The notes beneath the pieces are model-generated. The model saw nothing but the letters and a program-made list of their open reading frames with translations, did not search any database and was not told the DNA's origin. Shown piece after piece: positions 1 to 8,810 of a DNA stretch of 64,000 bases. The translations under genes and the position numbers were made by a program. Within the stretch, counting starts at the first letter, position 1; every line of letters starts with the position of its first letter. Source of the stretch: Gymnodinialimonas ceratoperidinii (GTDB lineage Bacteria > Pseudomonadota > Alphaproteobacteria > Rhodobacterales > Rhodobacteraceae); contig NZ_CP079194.1 of the NCBI RefSeq assembly GCF_019297855.1, forward strand, positions 1,475,501 to 1,539,500, given 5' to 3'.

Positions 1-2
1 AA

Positions 3-320
3 GGCGATGTGGTCTTTGTCGACGTCACGGCCGATTGGTGCCTGACATGTCAGGCTAACAAACTTCTTGTGCTGGACCGTGACCCTGTGGCCAGCGAGTT
101 GGCCGCTGACAGTGTGATGACCATGCGCGCCGATTGGACCCGTCCGAGCGATGACATTTCGCGCTATCTGGCGTCGTTTGGCCGTTACGGCATTCCATTC
201 AACGCGGTTTACGGTCCGGGCGCACCGGACGGCATCGTCCTGTCAGAGCTGCTGAGCGCCGAGGCCGTCTTTCAGGCGTTGAGCGACGCTGCCTCGCGCG
301 ACGTGGCGACCGGCAACTGA
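3..320 (+). CDS. DsbD/ScsB-type thiol:disulfide interchange protein, C-terminal part
   Basis: The 5' end lies outside the window; the frame is open from base 3. What remains is a thioredoxin-like domain with a TADWCLTC motif, the CxxC signature of the C-terminal periplasmic domain of DsbD/ScsB proteins, which carry electrons from the cytoplasm to periplasmic thiol proteins. A cis-Pro-like segment (YGIPFNAVYG) follows as expected for this fold. The gene converges on ccmI, leaving only 17 bases between the two stops. Its place beside ccmFGHI fits a role in keeping apocytochrome thiols reduced. Whether the missing part has the membrane domain cannot be seen. Confidence 0.8.
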   Translation, partial: GDVVFVDVTADWCLTCQANKLLVLDRDPVASELAADSVMTMRADWTRPSDDISRYLASFGRYGIPFNAVYGPGAPDGIVLSELLSAEAVFQALSDAASRDVATGN

Positions 321-337
321 GCGCTAGCACCGCGCGC

Positions 338-1486
338 CTACTGGTTCAGCGCTTCCGAAAGATCCTGATAAGCCTGACGTTGCGGGCCGGTCTCTGGAAC
401 AAGGGGTTCAGCTCGTGACAATGCGGTGCGCGCTGCATCGAGGTCGCCCAGAACGTTGTACGCATTGGTCAAACGCAGCCATCCCTCAAGATCATCCGGC
501 TCGTCTTCCAAACGCGTGGCGAGGCGCGCAACCATAGATTGTATCATTTCTGCCCGGTCTTCTGCGCTCATCTCCGCTGCGGCCTCGACATCGTCCGCAT
601 TTGGTCCAGGAACGCCGTCTTGCGACAAAAGCATCATTGGTCCAACAGGTTGGCGGCCCAGACGTTCACCGATCCTGTTCATCTGCCCGATCAACGCCTC
701 CATCCATGGTGCAATCTCGGACTCCATCGCAATTCGTTGAGCCAGGACATCATAGGCAGATGCGCTGCGACCCGTCTGGTCAAGCGCCAAAGCCTGATAG
801 AAGACGGCTGCGGGATTGCGGGGGGCCAGAGCGACGGCCTGCTCGATTGCGGCCTCTATCGGCGGTGTGACTATGCCACTTTCGACAGCAAGCATGGCCT
901 CGGCCAGTTGAGAATAGGTGGCCGAGCTGGCCTCCGGACGCTCCACGCCGATCGCAAAGGCATCCACGGCACCGGCGTAGTCGTTCATGCGCATGTAGGT
1001 CTGGCCCAGTAACATCCAGCCCTCATATGGCCCGCCATTTTCGTCGGCTTCCAGACGCGAGCGCAACTCGGCGGCCAGACCTGCGATTTCGCTGGCAGCA
1101 GCCCGTTCTTCACTGCGCGCGGCAAAGGGAACGCTTTGCGTGCCGGGGCTTCCCAACGTCCCGTAAAGACCGATGCCGCTTACGCTGACGACGACAACCG
1201 CGCTGTACATGGCCCAACTGCCGCGCCCTCTTGATACGTTCGGCGCCTCGTGCGTTTTCGAAAGGGCAAGAAGCCGCCGTTTAACCTCGATCCCGGCATC
1301 CTTTGCCTCGACCTCGCTGATGAGACCGCGCGCCTGATCGCGCTCGATCTCTGACAATTGATCCCGCAAGATTGCGATGGCACCTGAATCGCGGACGTCG
1401 TTTTGGGCATCTTGCCGCAAGAGTGGCAGAAGCAGGAATGAGGCTCCAAGGAGCGCCATAGCTCCGAAAATTAAGGGCAGGATCAT
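338..1486 (-). CDS. ccmI: Cytochrome c maturation protein CcmI
   Basis: 382 residues. An N-terminal membrane segment (about residues 1-23) is followed by a cytoplasmic loop with acidic and basic heptad-like stretches, a second membrane segment (about 92-113) and a long periplasmic C-terminal region with TPR-like repeats. This is the CcmI/CycH layout. CcmI presents apocytochrome c to the CcmF/CcmH heme ligation complex. The start overlaps the ccmH stop by 4 bases, so it is the last gene of the ccmF-ccmG-ccmH-ccmI run and probably translated by coupling. Confidence 0.9.
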   Translation of the reverse strand: MILPLIFGAMALLGASFLLLPLLRQDAQNDVRDSGAIAILRDQLSEIERDQARGLISEVEAKDAGIEVKRRLLALSKTHEAPNVSRGRGSWAMYSAVVVVSVSGIGLYGTLGSPGTQSVPFAARSEERAAASEIAGLAAELRSRLEADENGGPYEGWMLLGQTYMRMNDYAGAVDAFAIGVERPEASSATYSQLAEAMLAVESGIVTPPIEAAIEQAVALAPRNPAAVFYQALALDQTGRSASAYDVLAQRIAMESEIAPWMEALIGQMNRIGERLGRQPVGPMMLLSQDGVPGPNADDVEAAAEMSAEDRAEMIQSMVARLATRLEDEPDDLEGWLRLTNAYNVLGDLDAARTALSRAEPLVPETGPQRQAYQDLSEALNQ

Positions 1487-1968
1487 TTGTTTTTCTCGAT
1501 GTCTGAAGATGTTTCGAGAACCGCTTGAAGCGCGGCTTCCTCATCAGTGGTCAGATCGGCGGGCCGGATCGTTTTGTGGCGTGCTTGACGCATCACGGTG
1601 TAACCAATGCCACCCGCGAACAGCGCAAGCACCAAAGGCGCAAACCACAGCGCATAGGTTTGCGCGTTGAATGGCGGGCGTAACAGCACATAATTGCCGT
1701 AACGCGCGACCATGAATTCCAGAATGTCCGCGTTGGTGTCGCCTGCCATCAAACGTTCGCGGACAAGTATCCGCATTTCCCGCGCGATGCCGGCATTTGA
1801 ACTGTCGATGTCCTGGTTCTGACAGACAACGCAGCGCAACTCCCGCGATACTTCGCGCGCGCGTTCCTCAAGCACCGGGTCCGACAGGATTTCATCGGGC
1901 TCAACGGCCAGCGCAGTGGTCACAGGCACCAAGGTCAGCGTGATGATAAGAAGTAGGCGTGCGATCAT
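1483..1968 (-). CDS. ccmH: Cytochrome c maturation protein CcmH (CcmL-type, short form)
   Basis: 161 residues: an N-terminal signal/anchor (1-20), the family signature RCVVCQNQ with Cys46 and Cys49, then one C-terminal membrane helix near residues 104-125. The CxxC pair reduces or holds the apocytochrome heme-binding cysteines during heme attachment. Length fits the short single-domain CcmH of alphaproteobacteria; the TPR half of the enterobacterial fused form is the separate ccmI gene next to it. It overlaps ccmG and ccmI by 4 bases on either side. Confidence 0.93.
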   Translation of the reverse strand: MIARLLLIITLTLVPVTTALAVEPDEILSDPVLEERAREVSRELRCVVCQNQDIDSSNAGIAREMRILVRERLMAGDTNADILEFMVARYGNYVLLRPPFNAQTYALWFAPLVLALFAGGIGYTVMRQARHKTIRPADLTTDEEAALQAVLETSSDIEKNK

Positions 1969-2522
1969 GATGATCCCTCTTGCCGGGCTTGCTCCAGCGC
2001 CGTGGTAAACGCGCTGATGGCGTCATTGCCAAGTATCGGCCCGACATGCTTGTAGAGAACGGTTCCGTCCGCGCCGACGATGAAGGTTTCCGGCACACCG
2101 GTCAGGCCCCAATCGATTGCGGCACGTCCGTTCAGGTCGGATCCGATCCGCTCGTACGGATTGCCAAGCTCATTCAGCCAGCGCAGCGCATCTTCGGGCT
2201 GATCCTGATAATTGATGCCGAACAGGCGCACGCCATCTTGGTTCACCATTCGTGTCAGCACCGCATGTTCAGCGCGGCATGGCACACACCAAGAGGCGAA
2301 GATGTTGACCACGACAGGTCCCCCGTCGCCTACAAGATCAGCGTGGGAAAAACCGGGCACGCCCGTTCCCGCCACCTCAGGCAATGTAACCTCGGGCGCG
2401 GGGCTTGAGATTAGGACCGAGGGAATGGCGTTGGGGTCCCGTTCCGGGTTAAGTCCCCAGAGGAAAAATCCGCCAAAGATCATGGCGATCAGAACTGGAC
2501 TGGCGTAGAGCATGCGTTTCAT
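1965..2522 (-). CDS. ccmG: Thiol:disulfide interchange protein CcmG/DsbE
   Basis: 185 residues from the ATG at 2522; a longer frame exists upstream, but the peptide MKRMLYASPV followed by a hydrophobic anchor is the natural start. A membrane-tethered thioredoxin fold has WCVPC (Cys79 and Cys82) and the acidic GINYQD region typical of CcmG. It reduces CcmH or the apocytochrome in the periplasm. The start lies 4 bases past the ccmF stop, inside the same operon. Confidence 0.92.
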   Translation of the reverse strand: MKRMLYASPVLIAMIFGGFFLWGLNPERDPNAIPSVLISSPAPEVTLPEVAGTGVPGFSHADLVGDGGPVVVNIFASWCVPCRAEHAVLTRMVNQDGVRLFGINYQDQPEDALRWLNELGNPYERIGSDLNGRAAIDWGLTGVPETFIVGADGTVLYKHVGPILGNDAISAFTTALEQARQEGSS

Positions 2523-2526
2523 GGGC

Positions 2527-4527
2527 TCACTCCGCCGGAGTTGCTGCAGGAATGGAGCGGGATGCCCGTTTGGGTGCCCCGACACGCAAGCGCCGATCCG
2601 ATAGCGACAGCCCACCGCCCAACACGAGCATCGCGGAGCCGATCCAGATGAAATTCACCAATGGCTCGTAGAGAATGCGCAGCGTCCAAGCGCCTCGGGC
2701 CTCGGCCTGCGCATTTGCGGCCTCGGCCAGCGACGCATAAAGATCGCCCGCCATGTTTGACCGGATAGCGGACTCTGTCGTGCTGTATTGTGAGACCGGG
2801 TAACTGCGCCGTTCTGGATTGAGGGTGGTGACGTACTCACCGTCCAGCTCGACAGTCAAGGTGCCGCGGTTTGCCACATAGTTTGGCCCCACGACACGCT
2901 CAACGCCCTCGAAACGCACGTCGAATCCGGCGATTGCCACCTCGGTGCCGGGTGTCACGAACACGATCTGCTCCGATTTCCATGCGCTGGAGCCGACAAA
3001 TCCGAGAATCGCAATGGCAAGGCCTGCATGGGCCAACGTCATGCCATGTGAGGCGCGCGGTAGATTTCTGGCTCGACGAAACGACTCCCGGAAAGTGACG
3101 TCACCAAGCCGGATGCGACCAGCCCATTCCTGCAAAGTGGCCAGCAACATCCAGATCGCAATCGCGATGCTAAGATAGGCGAGAGCCGGTCCGCCTTCGG
3201 TCAAATACCATATCGTCAGCGTGGCAAGACCCGACAGGATCGCGACGAACTTTAGTCGTTGCAGAACTCCGGCCAGATCGGCGCGTTTCCATGACAAGAA
3301 TGGCCCGAGTGCCATAGCGAAGACCAAAGGCAACATCATGGGGATGAAGGCCGCATTGAAGAAGGGCGGCCCGACTGAAAGCCTCTCACCTGAGATCGCC
3401 TCGACGAATAGCGGATAGAGCGTGCCAAACAGCACCGTCCCTGTTGCTGTTGCCAGCAGCAGATTGTTCAGAAGCAATCCGGCCTCTCGGCTCACCGGGC
3501 GGAAAAGCCCTCCGGCGTCCAAGGCGGGAGCGCGCCATGCATAAAGTGTGAGTGATCCGCCAATGCTGATCCCCAATAGCCAAAGAATGTAGACGCCGCG
3601 CTCGGGGTCTACGGCGAACGCATGAACCGACGTCAGTAAGCCTGAGCGCACGATGAAGGTGCCCAGAAGCGATAGCGAAAAGGTCAGGATCGCCAGAAGG
3701 ATCGTCCAGCTTTTGAACGCTCCGCGTTTTTCGGTCACGATGGCTGAATGCAAAAGCGCCGTGCCTAGAAGCCAAGGCATGAAGCTGACGTTTTCGACAG
3801 GGTCCCAGAACCACCAGCCGCCCCAGCCAAGCTCGTAGTAAGCCCACCACGACCCAAGCGCGATCCCGGCCGTTAGGCTCATCCAAGCTGCAAGCGTCCA
3901 GGGGCGGACCCACCGCGCCCATGCAGCATCCACTCGCCCTTCGATCAACGCAGCAACCGCGAAAGAAAACACAATCGAGAAGCCGACATAGCCGATGTAG
4001 AGAAGCGGTGGATGGATTGCGAGCCCGACGTCTTGCAGCAGCGGGTTCAGATCCTGCCCGTCTGTGGGTGGAGGAAACACGCGCTCAAAGGGGTTTGAGG
4101 TGAACAGCATGAAGCTGAAGAAGCCGACACTGATCCAAGCTTGAACAGACAAGGTCCGCGCCCGGAGGCCAGCGGAAATGTTCGTGCCGAAGACCGAGAC
4201 ACCAGCCCCGAAAACCGTGAGGATAAGGACCCAAAGCAACAGCGAGCCTTCATGGCTGCCCCAGGTTCCCGCGATCTTGAACAGAAGCGGTTTGAGAGAA
4301 TGGGAGTTCTCGACAACGTTCAGAACCGTGAAGTCGCTGACCACAAATGACCGCATGAGTGCTGCAAATGCGATCATCGTGAAGACAACCTGCGCCAGTG
4401 ACGTGGCATAAGCCGACCGCATCCAGAGACTGTTGCCACGAGCGGACCCAAGTATCGGCAAAATGCTTTGAACCAACGCAAAGCCTAAAGCCAGCGTCAG
4501 GGCGAATTGTCCGATTTCTGGGATCAT
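2527..4527 (-). CDS. ccmF: Heme lyase subunit CcmF
   Basis: 666 residues from the ATG at 4527 (MIPEIGQFAL), preferred over a longer frame because it matches the usual CcmF start. It is a polytopic membrane protein with the tryptophan-rich WWD domain (WGGWWFWDPVENVSF) that binds heme at the periplasmic face, and paired conserved histidines in the surrounding helices. CcmF with CcmH and CcmI ligates heme to apocytochrome c. The histidine kinase gene ends only 7 bases upstream, so the two appear cotranscribed. ccmA-E are not in the window. Confidence 0.93.
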   Translation of the reverse strand: MIPEIGQFALTLALGFALVQSILPILGSARGNSLWMRSAYATSLAQVVFTMIAFAALMRSFVVSDFTVLNVVENSHSLKPLLFKIAGTWGSHEGSLLLWVLILTVFGAGVSVFGTNISAGLRARTLSVQAWISVGFFSFMLFTSNPFERVFPPPTDGQDLNPLLQDVGLAIHPPLLYIGYVGFSIVFSFAVAALIEGRVDAAWARWVRPWTLAAWMSLTAGIALGSWWAYYELGWGGWWFWDPVENVSFMPWLLGTALLHSAIVTEKRGAFKSWTILLAILTFSLSLLGTFIVRSGLLTSVHAFAVDPERGVYILWLLGISIGGSLTLYAWRAPALDAGGLFRPVSREAGLLLNNLLLATATGTVLFGTLYPLFVEAISGERLSVGPPFFNAAFIPMMLPLVFAMALGPFLSWKRADLAGVLQRLKFVAILSGLATLTIWYLTEGGPALAYLSIAIAIWMLLATLQEWAGRIRLGDVTFRESFRRARNLPRASHGMTLAHAGLAIAILGFVGSSAWKSEQIVFVTPGTEVAIAGFDVRFEGVERVVGPNYVANRGTLTVELDGEYVTTLNPERRSYPVSQYSTTESAIRSNMAGDLYASLAEAANAQAEARGAWTLRILYEPLVNFIWIGSAMLVLGGGLSLSDRRLRVGAPKRASRSIPAATPAE

Positions 4528-4534
4528 GTCGGCC

Positions 4535-5998
4535 TCATGGATTGGTGTTTCTTGTGATCTGATCGCTGCCCAACTGATCCTTGCCGTCGCGGGACACATT
4601 TGTCTCGTCTTCGCGGGTATCGTCGGTCGGCAGTGTAATGGTGGCTGTCAGCCCGCCTTGGGGCGCGTTGGACAGCACGACATCACCGCCATGGGCGCGA
4701 AGAATGCTGCGCGCAATCGAGAGGCCCAAACCATGGCCCCCTGTGTCGAGCGAACGCGAATGCTCCAGCCGCTGAAACGGAGCGAAGACGTCTTCTAGGA
4801 ATTCTTCTGGAATACCCTCGCCATCATCGTCAATTTTGATTGAGACGACCCCGTCGCTTGCGCCAAAACTAACGCGCGCGTTGCCGCCGTATCGTTGTGC
4901 GTTCTCGATGAGGTTTCGAAGCGCGCGCCTGAATGCGAATGGACGAACAGACACAAATTCCTCATGCCTTGGAAGGATTAGGAATTGAGATGGCATCGAC
5001 TGATTGATGTCCGACAGGACGCGTCCAACTTCCATGCGTTCTGATGGCTCAGATGCGCTGACACCGCGTGCGTAGGACAGCGTCGCATCCAGCATTCCCT
5101 GCATCTCTTCGATGCTAGCTGTCAGCCGTTCACGCGTCTCTTCATCTTCCACCATTTCCGTTCGGACCCTTAGCGCGGTCAAAGGGGAGCGCAGATCATG
5201 ACCAATCGCGGCGAGCATGCGTGTTCGATCTTCCACGAACCTCTTGAGGCGTTGTTGCATGATCCCAAACGCCGCCGTCAGTTCCCGCACTTCTGTCGGT
5301 CCTGTAGGGTTGACAGGGGCCATATCTTCTCCCCGACCAAGTCGCTCGCTGGCCACGGCCAAGCGCCGGAGCGGGCCCGTGATGCGCGCCATAAGGAACC
5401 AAAACCCCGCGGCTAGAAGTACTGACGCCGTTACGACGAAGGTAAGCGTCGATCCCCATGCCCATTGCAACGGTGGGCGCTCGAACCGCGTCTCAACGTT
5501 CAGCCATTCGCCACCCGCTAGCGAAATTGATACACTCATCTCGATCGCAGAGAGATCGCCACGCATCATCGCCACATGCATTTCCGCCATCTCGGGAGAT
5601 AGGTGTGGCAGTGGGAGGATGTTGCCTTCGACGGCGTGGACATCCACGCGGATTTCACGTGTGAATTGGTCACCAAGTAAAATACGGATCCTGCTCTCGA
5701 CCGGACCGCCATCCGGGTGGCTGTGCCGCGCAACTTGTGGCTCTTCGGTCATCTCAAACCGAACGAGCGGTGAGTTTGCGGCGCGAAGAATGGCGTCATG
5801 CAAATCTGCGGGTGCCTCCTCCAACAAGCGCGCGACACTCGCGGCGCGGCCTGCGGCCTCAAAGCCAAGTGCCGCTCGGACTGCCAAACTGCGTTCGTCG
5901 ACAAAGAAGAACAGGCTGACGATCTGGGCTGCCAGCAAAACACCCAAAAGGAGTAGGATGAGCTGTCCCCGAAGGCTAAAAAGAACGCGCCCAATCAT
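4535..5998 (-). CDS. Sensor histidine kinase (EnvZ-like, two membrane helices)
   Basis: 487 residues: TM1 near 8-33, a periplasmic sensor region of about 150 residues containing several His and acidic residues, TM2 near 183-204, HAMP, then the dimerisation box with AIGHDLRSPLTALR (phospho-acceptor His267), an N box (NLIENAQRYG) and G boxes (DDGEGI, GGHGLGL). This is the EnvZ/OmpR subclass. Its stop lies 7 bases before ccmF and its start overlaps the response regulator by 4 bases. The signal is unknown; the metal-gene context makes a metal or envelope redox cue reasonable, but that is inference. Confidence 0.92.
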   Translation of the reverse strand: MIGRVLFSLRGQLILLLLGVLLAAQIVSLFFFVDERSLAVRAALGFEAAGRAASVARLLEEAPADLHDAILRAANSPLVRFEMTEEPQVARHSHPDGGPVESRIRILLGDQFTREIRVDVHAVEGNILPLPHLSPEMAEMHVAMMRGDLSAIEMSVSISLAGGEWLNVETRFERPPLQWAWGSTLTFVVTASVLLAAGFWFLMARITGPLRRLAVASERLGRGEDMAPVNPTGPTEVRELTAAFGIMQQRLKRFVEDRTRMLAAIGHDLRSPLTALRVRTEMVEDEETRERLTASIEEMQGMLDATLSYARGVSASEPSERMEVGRVLSDINQSMPSQFLILPRHEEFVSVRPFAFRRALRNLIENAQRYGGNARVSFGASDGVVSIKIDDDGEGIPEEFLEDVFAPFQRLEHSRSLDTGGHGLGLSIARSILRAHGGDVVLSNAPQGGLTATITLPTDDTREDETNVSRDGKDQLGSDQITRNTNP

Positions 5999-6720
5999 GA
6001 CGTAATCTCCACGTCACATGCGAGACTGTAGCCACCATTGCGGACCGTTGTGATGATCTTGGGCCGCATCGGATCAACCTCAATTTTGCGCCGTAAGCGG
6101 CTGACTTGGTTGTCTATCGTGCGATCAAGGGGACCGGCGGCCCTGCCTGCCGTAAGATCCAACAGTTGGTCTCGGTTCAGAACGAGGCGCGGTCTTTCAA
6201 GGAGCGTGACAAGCAGCCGAAACTCAGAATTCGAAAGGGTATCTTGAACCCCTGTTTCGGACACGAGCGAACGCCGATCAACATCAAGGCTCCAATGCGC
6301 AAACCGAACGGTTTTCCCTGCCAATGCTCCGGCTAATGTTTCTGGCCGCTCGGTGCGTCTTAGAACCGCCTTTATGCGCGCCAGGAGTTCCCGAGGATTG
6401 AATGGCTTTGGTAGGTAATCGTCTGCGCCGACCTCTAGGCCGATGATGCGATCGGTGTCATCTCCCAAAGCCGTCAACATTATTATTGGACAAGATCCGG
6501 GCGCTGCAAGCCTGCGACAAACCGATAACCCGTCTTCGCCGGGCATCATCACATCCAGCACGATGAGATCGAAGCTGCCGAGGCTTAGCTTCTGATCCAT
6601 CTCGACGGCATCTGCGGCAGATGTTGCGCGCAGTCCGTTCTTCTCCAGAAACCGCGTGACTGCATCACGGATGTCACGGTGGTCATCTACGACCAAGATG
6701 TGTGGGCTTTCGGTTTTCAT
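5995..6720 (-). CDS. OmpR-family response regulator
   Basis: 241 residues from the ATG at 6720 (MKTESPHILVVDD). A receiver domain with phospho-acceptor Asp56 (IVLDVMMPGEDG) and the conserved Lys in YLPKPF is followed by a winged-helix DNA-binding domain (about 135-235) with the Trans_reg_C pattern RLRRKIE. It is first in the minus-strand run with the histidine kinase and ccmFGHI. The intergenic region toward the EF-hand gene holds two 8-bp direct repeats 10 bp apart (6764-6781), a plausible binding site. Confidence 0.93.
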   Translation of the reverse strand: MKTESPHILVVDDHRDIRDAVTRFLEKNGLRATSAADAVEMDQKLSLGSFDLIVLDVMMPGEDGLSVCRRLAAPGSCPIIMLTALGDDTDRIIGLEVGADDYLPKPFNPRELLARIKAVLRRTERPETLAGALAGKTVRFAHWSLDVDRRSLVSETGVQDTLSNSEFRLLVTLLERPRLVLNRDQLLDLTAGRAAGPLDRTIDNQVSRLRRKIEVDPMRPKIITTVRNGGYSLACDVEITS

Positions 6721-6763
6721 TGGATCTTCCCTACGCCACCGTTCGCGGCAATTCCGCATCGTA

Positions 6764-6781
6764 ATTGTCACGGATTGTAAC
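6764..6781. promoter_or_regulatory. Direct repeat, candidate response-regulator site
   Basis: ATTGTCAC at 6764-6771 and ATTGTAAC at 6774-6781 form a direct repeat with 10-bp phasing, one helical turn. OmpR-type regulators commonly bind such tandem half-sites. It lies 44 bp upstream of the regulator start and 109 bp upstream of the divergent EF-hand gene. Assignment to this regulator is inference. Confidence 0.5.
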
Positions 6782-6889
6782 AGTCGGCGGACGTGTGACG
6801 AACCGATACACACCCGCTCTGAGAGGTCTCTAGCATCTATGATCCGCCCGCATCACGTAGTTGAGGTAACTGAACATTGGAGGTTCCTC

Positions 6890-7459
6890 ATGAAAACGCT
6901 TTTGCTTGCCACGCTAGTGGCCGCCGCACCCACGGCAATCCTCGCCGATAGCAACCACGGTCACGGTGGTTCTGATTTCACGGAAATGGGACAATCCGGG
7001 GCAGGGGGGACAGCACAGCACCCCATGATGGCTCAAATGATGGAGATGATGATGCAGATGCATGGCGGTATGATGTCGGGTGGCGCAGGCCCGGACATGG
7101 GTATGACGGGCGGCTCAATGGGCCCCATGATGCAAATGCATGATGCGGATGGCGACGGTACGGTGACGCCGGAAGAATTGCAGGAGGGTTTGCTGTCCCA
7201 ATTGGCGGACTATGACGAGAACGGTGATGGCACGCTCGTTCTGTCCGAGTTTGAAGCGCTGTTTTTGGCGATGGTTCGTGAACGGATGGTTGATCGGTTC
7301 CAGCACCTCGACGCAGATGGCGACGGGGCAATCACGACCGACGAAATGACCGCGCCAGCCCGTATGAGGAACCGTCCCTCTATGGGTATGATGGGTGGCA
7401 TGCCGGCGTCAGGTGAGATGCCCGGTATGGGCGGATCGAGTATGACCAGTGACAACTAG
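6890..7459 (+). CDS. Periplasmic EF-hand protein with Met-rich segments
   Basis: 189 residues from the ATG at 6890, with a good ribosome site (TTGGAGG) just upstream; a longer in-frame extension runs over the divergent promoter and is unlikely. A signal peptide (1-19) leads into a His/Met-rich stretch (about 43-84, many MM and MQM motifs), three EF-hand loops (DADGDGTVTPEE 85-96, DENGDGTLVLSE 109-120, DADGDGAITTDE 141-152) and a second Met/Gly-rich tail (164-180). EF loops suggest Ca2+ binding; clustered Met is typical of periplasmic Cu+ binding. It is divergent from the two-component regulator. A metal buffer or sensor is inferred. Confidence 0.82.
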   Translation: MKTLLLATLVAAAPTAILADSNHGHGGSDFTEMGQSGAGGTAQHPMMAQMMEMMMQMHGGMMSGGAGPDMGMTGGSMGPMMQMHDADGDGTVTPEELQEGLLSQLADYDENGDGTLVLSEFEALFLAMVRERMVDRFQHLDADGDGAITTDEMTAPARMRNRPSMGMMGGMPASGEMPGMGGSSMTSDN

Positions 7460-7542
7460 GCAGTTATCGACCACCCGGTGTCTACCGGTTCGGGCCGCCG
7501 ATTACATCCGCGAAGAATGAAGCGGTTGGTGCCGGAAGGCGC

Positions 7543-7571
7543 GACGGCTGCATCCCAAGAATGCAGCCGTC
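7543..7571 (+). terminator. Strong stem-loop after the EF-hand gene
   Basis: GACGGCTGCAT (7543-7553) and ATGCAGCCGTC (7561-7571) form a perfect 11-bp stem with a 7-base loop. No T-run follows, so it may be a transcript-stabilising hairpin or a weak terminator separating the EF-hand gene from the next promoter. Confidence 0.5.
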
Positions 7572-7610
7572 TCGTCTGGAGAACATTGCGCGTTTGTTTC
7601 AATCAGACAG

Positions 7611-7641
7611 TTGACCTTCCAGTGGCTGGAGGGGTTAAGCG
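7611..7641 (+). promoter_or_regulatory. CueR/HmrR-type MerR-family promoter
   Basis: A -35 box TTGACC (7611-7616) and a -10-like TAAGCG (7636-7641) are separated by 19 bp, the overlong spacer that MerR regulators untwist. The spacer holds the dyad CTTCCAG...CTGGAGG, close to the known Cu+-responsive CueR/HmrR operator. It ends 30 bp before the next gene, whose operon includes a Cu+ ATPase. No cueR gene is in the window. Confidence 0.72.
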
Positions 7642-7671
7642 TAGCGCTGAGACGAAAAAGGATGGATCAGC

Positions 7672-8109
7672 ATGACCTCAACTTTATCCCGTCAGAGCGA
7701 CTTTTTGAGGCGGCATCCTATGGGGTTGGCAGCAGTCCTCTTTGCGCTGTTTATTCCCTTCCATATCGTCCTGCCGGTGGATCAATCAATCATATTGGCG
7801 GGCGTTACGCTTGCATTAATAGGCGGCGCATACATCGGATTTGCCGCGCGGGCGGACTCTGCGAATGTCTTCTGGATGGAATTGGCTGTGGCGATGCTTT
7901 TTGGCCTGACGGCGGTTCTTGGCATCACCGTGCACTGGGCATTCCTTCCCGCCGGTTTGGCATTTCATGCGGTGTGGGACCTTTTGCACCACAATCGTGA
8001 GTTCGGTGCTGCGGTTCCAAATTGGTTCTTACCGATGCGAACGGTATTTAATGGTTTGACAGTACAATTTTTGCTGCTGCTCTACGGCGCAGAGTTGTTT
8101 GGGGCATGA
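7672..8109 (+). CDS. Small polytopic membrane protein of unknown function
   Basis: 145 residues with four apparent hydrophobic segments (about 17-34, 38-57, 66-93 and 122-142) and a conserved-looking HAVWDLLHH motif between segments 3 and 4. The His-Trp-Asp-His-His cluster could bind metal or heme, but this is only a possibility. It may belong to a DUF6010-like group; I do not recognise it with confidence. It is the first gene behind the CueR-type promoter and its stop overlaps the start of the TVP38-type gene by 4 bases. Confidence 0.7.
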   Translation: MTSTLSRQSDFLRRHPMGLAAVLFALFIPFHIVLPVDQSIILAGVTLALIGGAYIGFAARADSANVFWMELAVAMLFGLTAVLGITVHWAFLPAGLAFHAVWDLLHHNREFGAAVPNWFLPMRTVFNGLTVQFLLLLYGAELFGA

Positions 8110-8810
8110 TCCAAACGGTTCAAATCAAGCGATTGTTCTCCGTCATTCTGGCACTGGGAGTTATCGCGACGTTGGTGGTGTTCTGGGATCAGATGAATTC
8201 ATTCCTCAACGGGATTGATCCCGAACGTGTGCGGGCAATCGTTGCGTTCGCCGGATCGCTAGGACCGCTGGTGATCATCGGGCTGATGACACTTGCCATC
8301 GTGGCAAGTCCAGTCCCTAGCGCACCTATCGCAATGGCCGCAGGGTTGGTCTATGGTCACTTGTGGGGCACGGTTCTGGTTGTGATCGGCGCGGAGTTGG
8401 GAGCGATTGTTGCCTTCGTGATCGCGCGCTATCTTGGCCGAGATACGGTGCAACGCTGGCTTGGCGATAGCATGAAGAATCGGTTCTTTGGCTCTCAAAA
8501 TGCATTGATGGCGACGGTGTTCTTGAGCCGCCTTCTGCCTTTCATCTCATTTGACGCAATAAGCTATGCCGCTGGGTTGAGTCATATCAAGTTCTGGCGC
8601 TTCGGACTGGCGACACTCGCAGGCATCGTGCCCGCAAGCTTCGTACTGGCTCATCTGGGTGCCAGTGCGTTTGAGGGACAAGGCAATGCGGGCTTCTGGA
8701 TCTCACTGGCGCTTGGCGCGTCGGGTCTTTTGACGGTCGCCATTTGGCGGAACCGAATAACATCAACTTCAGACGCGGCACCTGTAGTTTCTGGAAGGAA
8801 GACGAAATGA
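8106..8810 (+). CDS. TVP38/TMEM64 (VTT-domain) membrane protein
   Basis: 234 residues. An N-terminal helix is followed by the VTT/DedA-type core: a [14 protein letters not shown] re-entrant-like segment, a [11 protein letters not shown] motif after the [18 protein letters not shown] segment, and a C-terminal helix pair. VTT-domain proteins are integral membrane proteins linked to lipid transport or envelope homeostasis; TVP38 members often sit beside copper or mercury genes. It overlaps both neighbours by 4 bases within the copper operon. Confidence 0.85.
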   Translation: MIQTVQIKRLFSVILALGVIATLVVFWDQMNSFLNGIDPERVRAIVAFAGSLGPLVIIGLMTLAIVASPVPSAPIAMAAGLVYGHLWGTVLVVIGAELGAIVAFVIARYLGRDTVQRWLGDSMKNRFFGSQNALMATVFLSRLLPFISFDAISYAAGLSHIKFWRFGLATLAGIVPASFVLAHLGASAFEGQGNAGFWISLALGASGLLTVAIWRNRITSTSDAAPVVSGRKTK

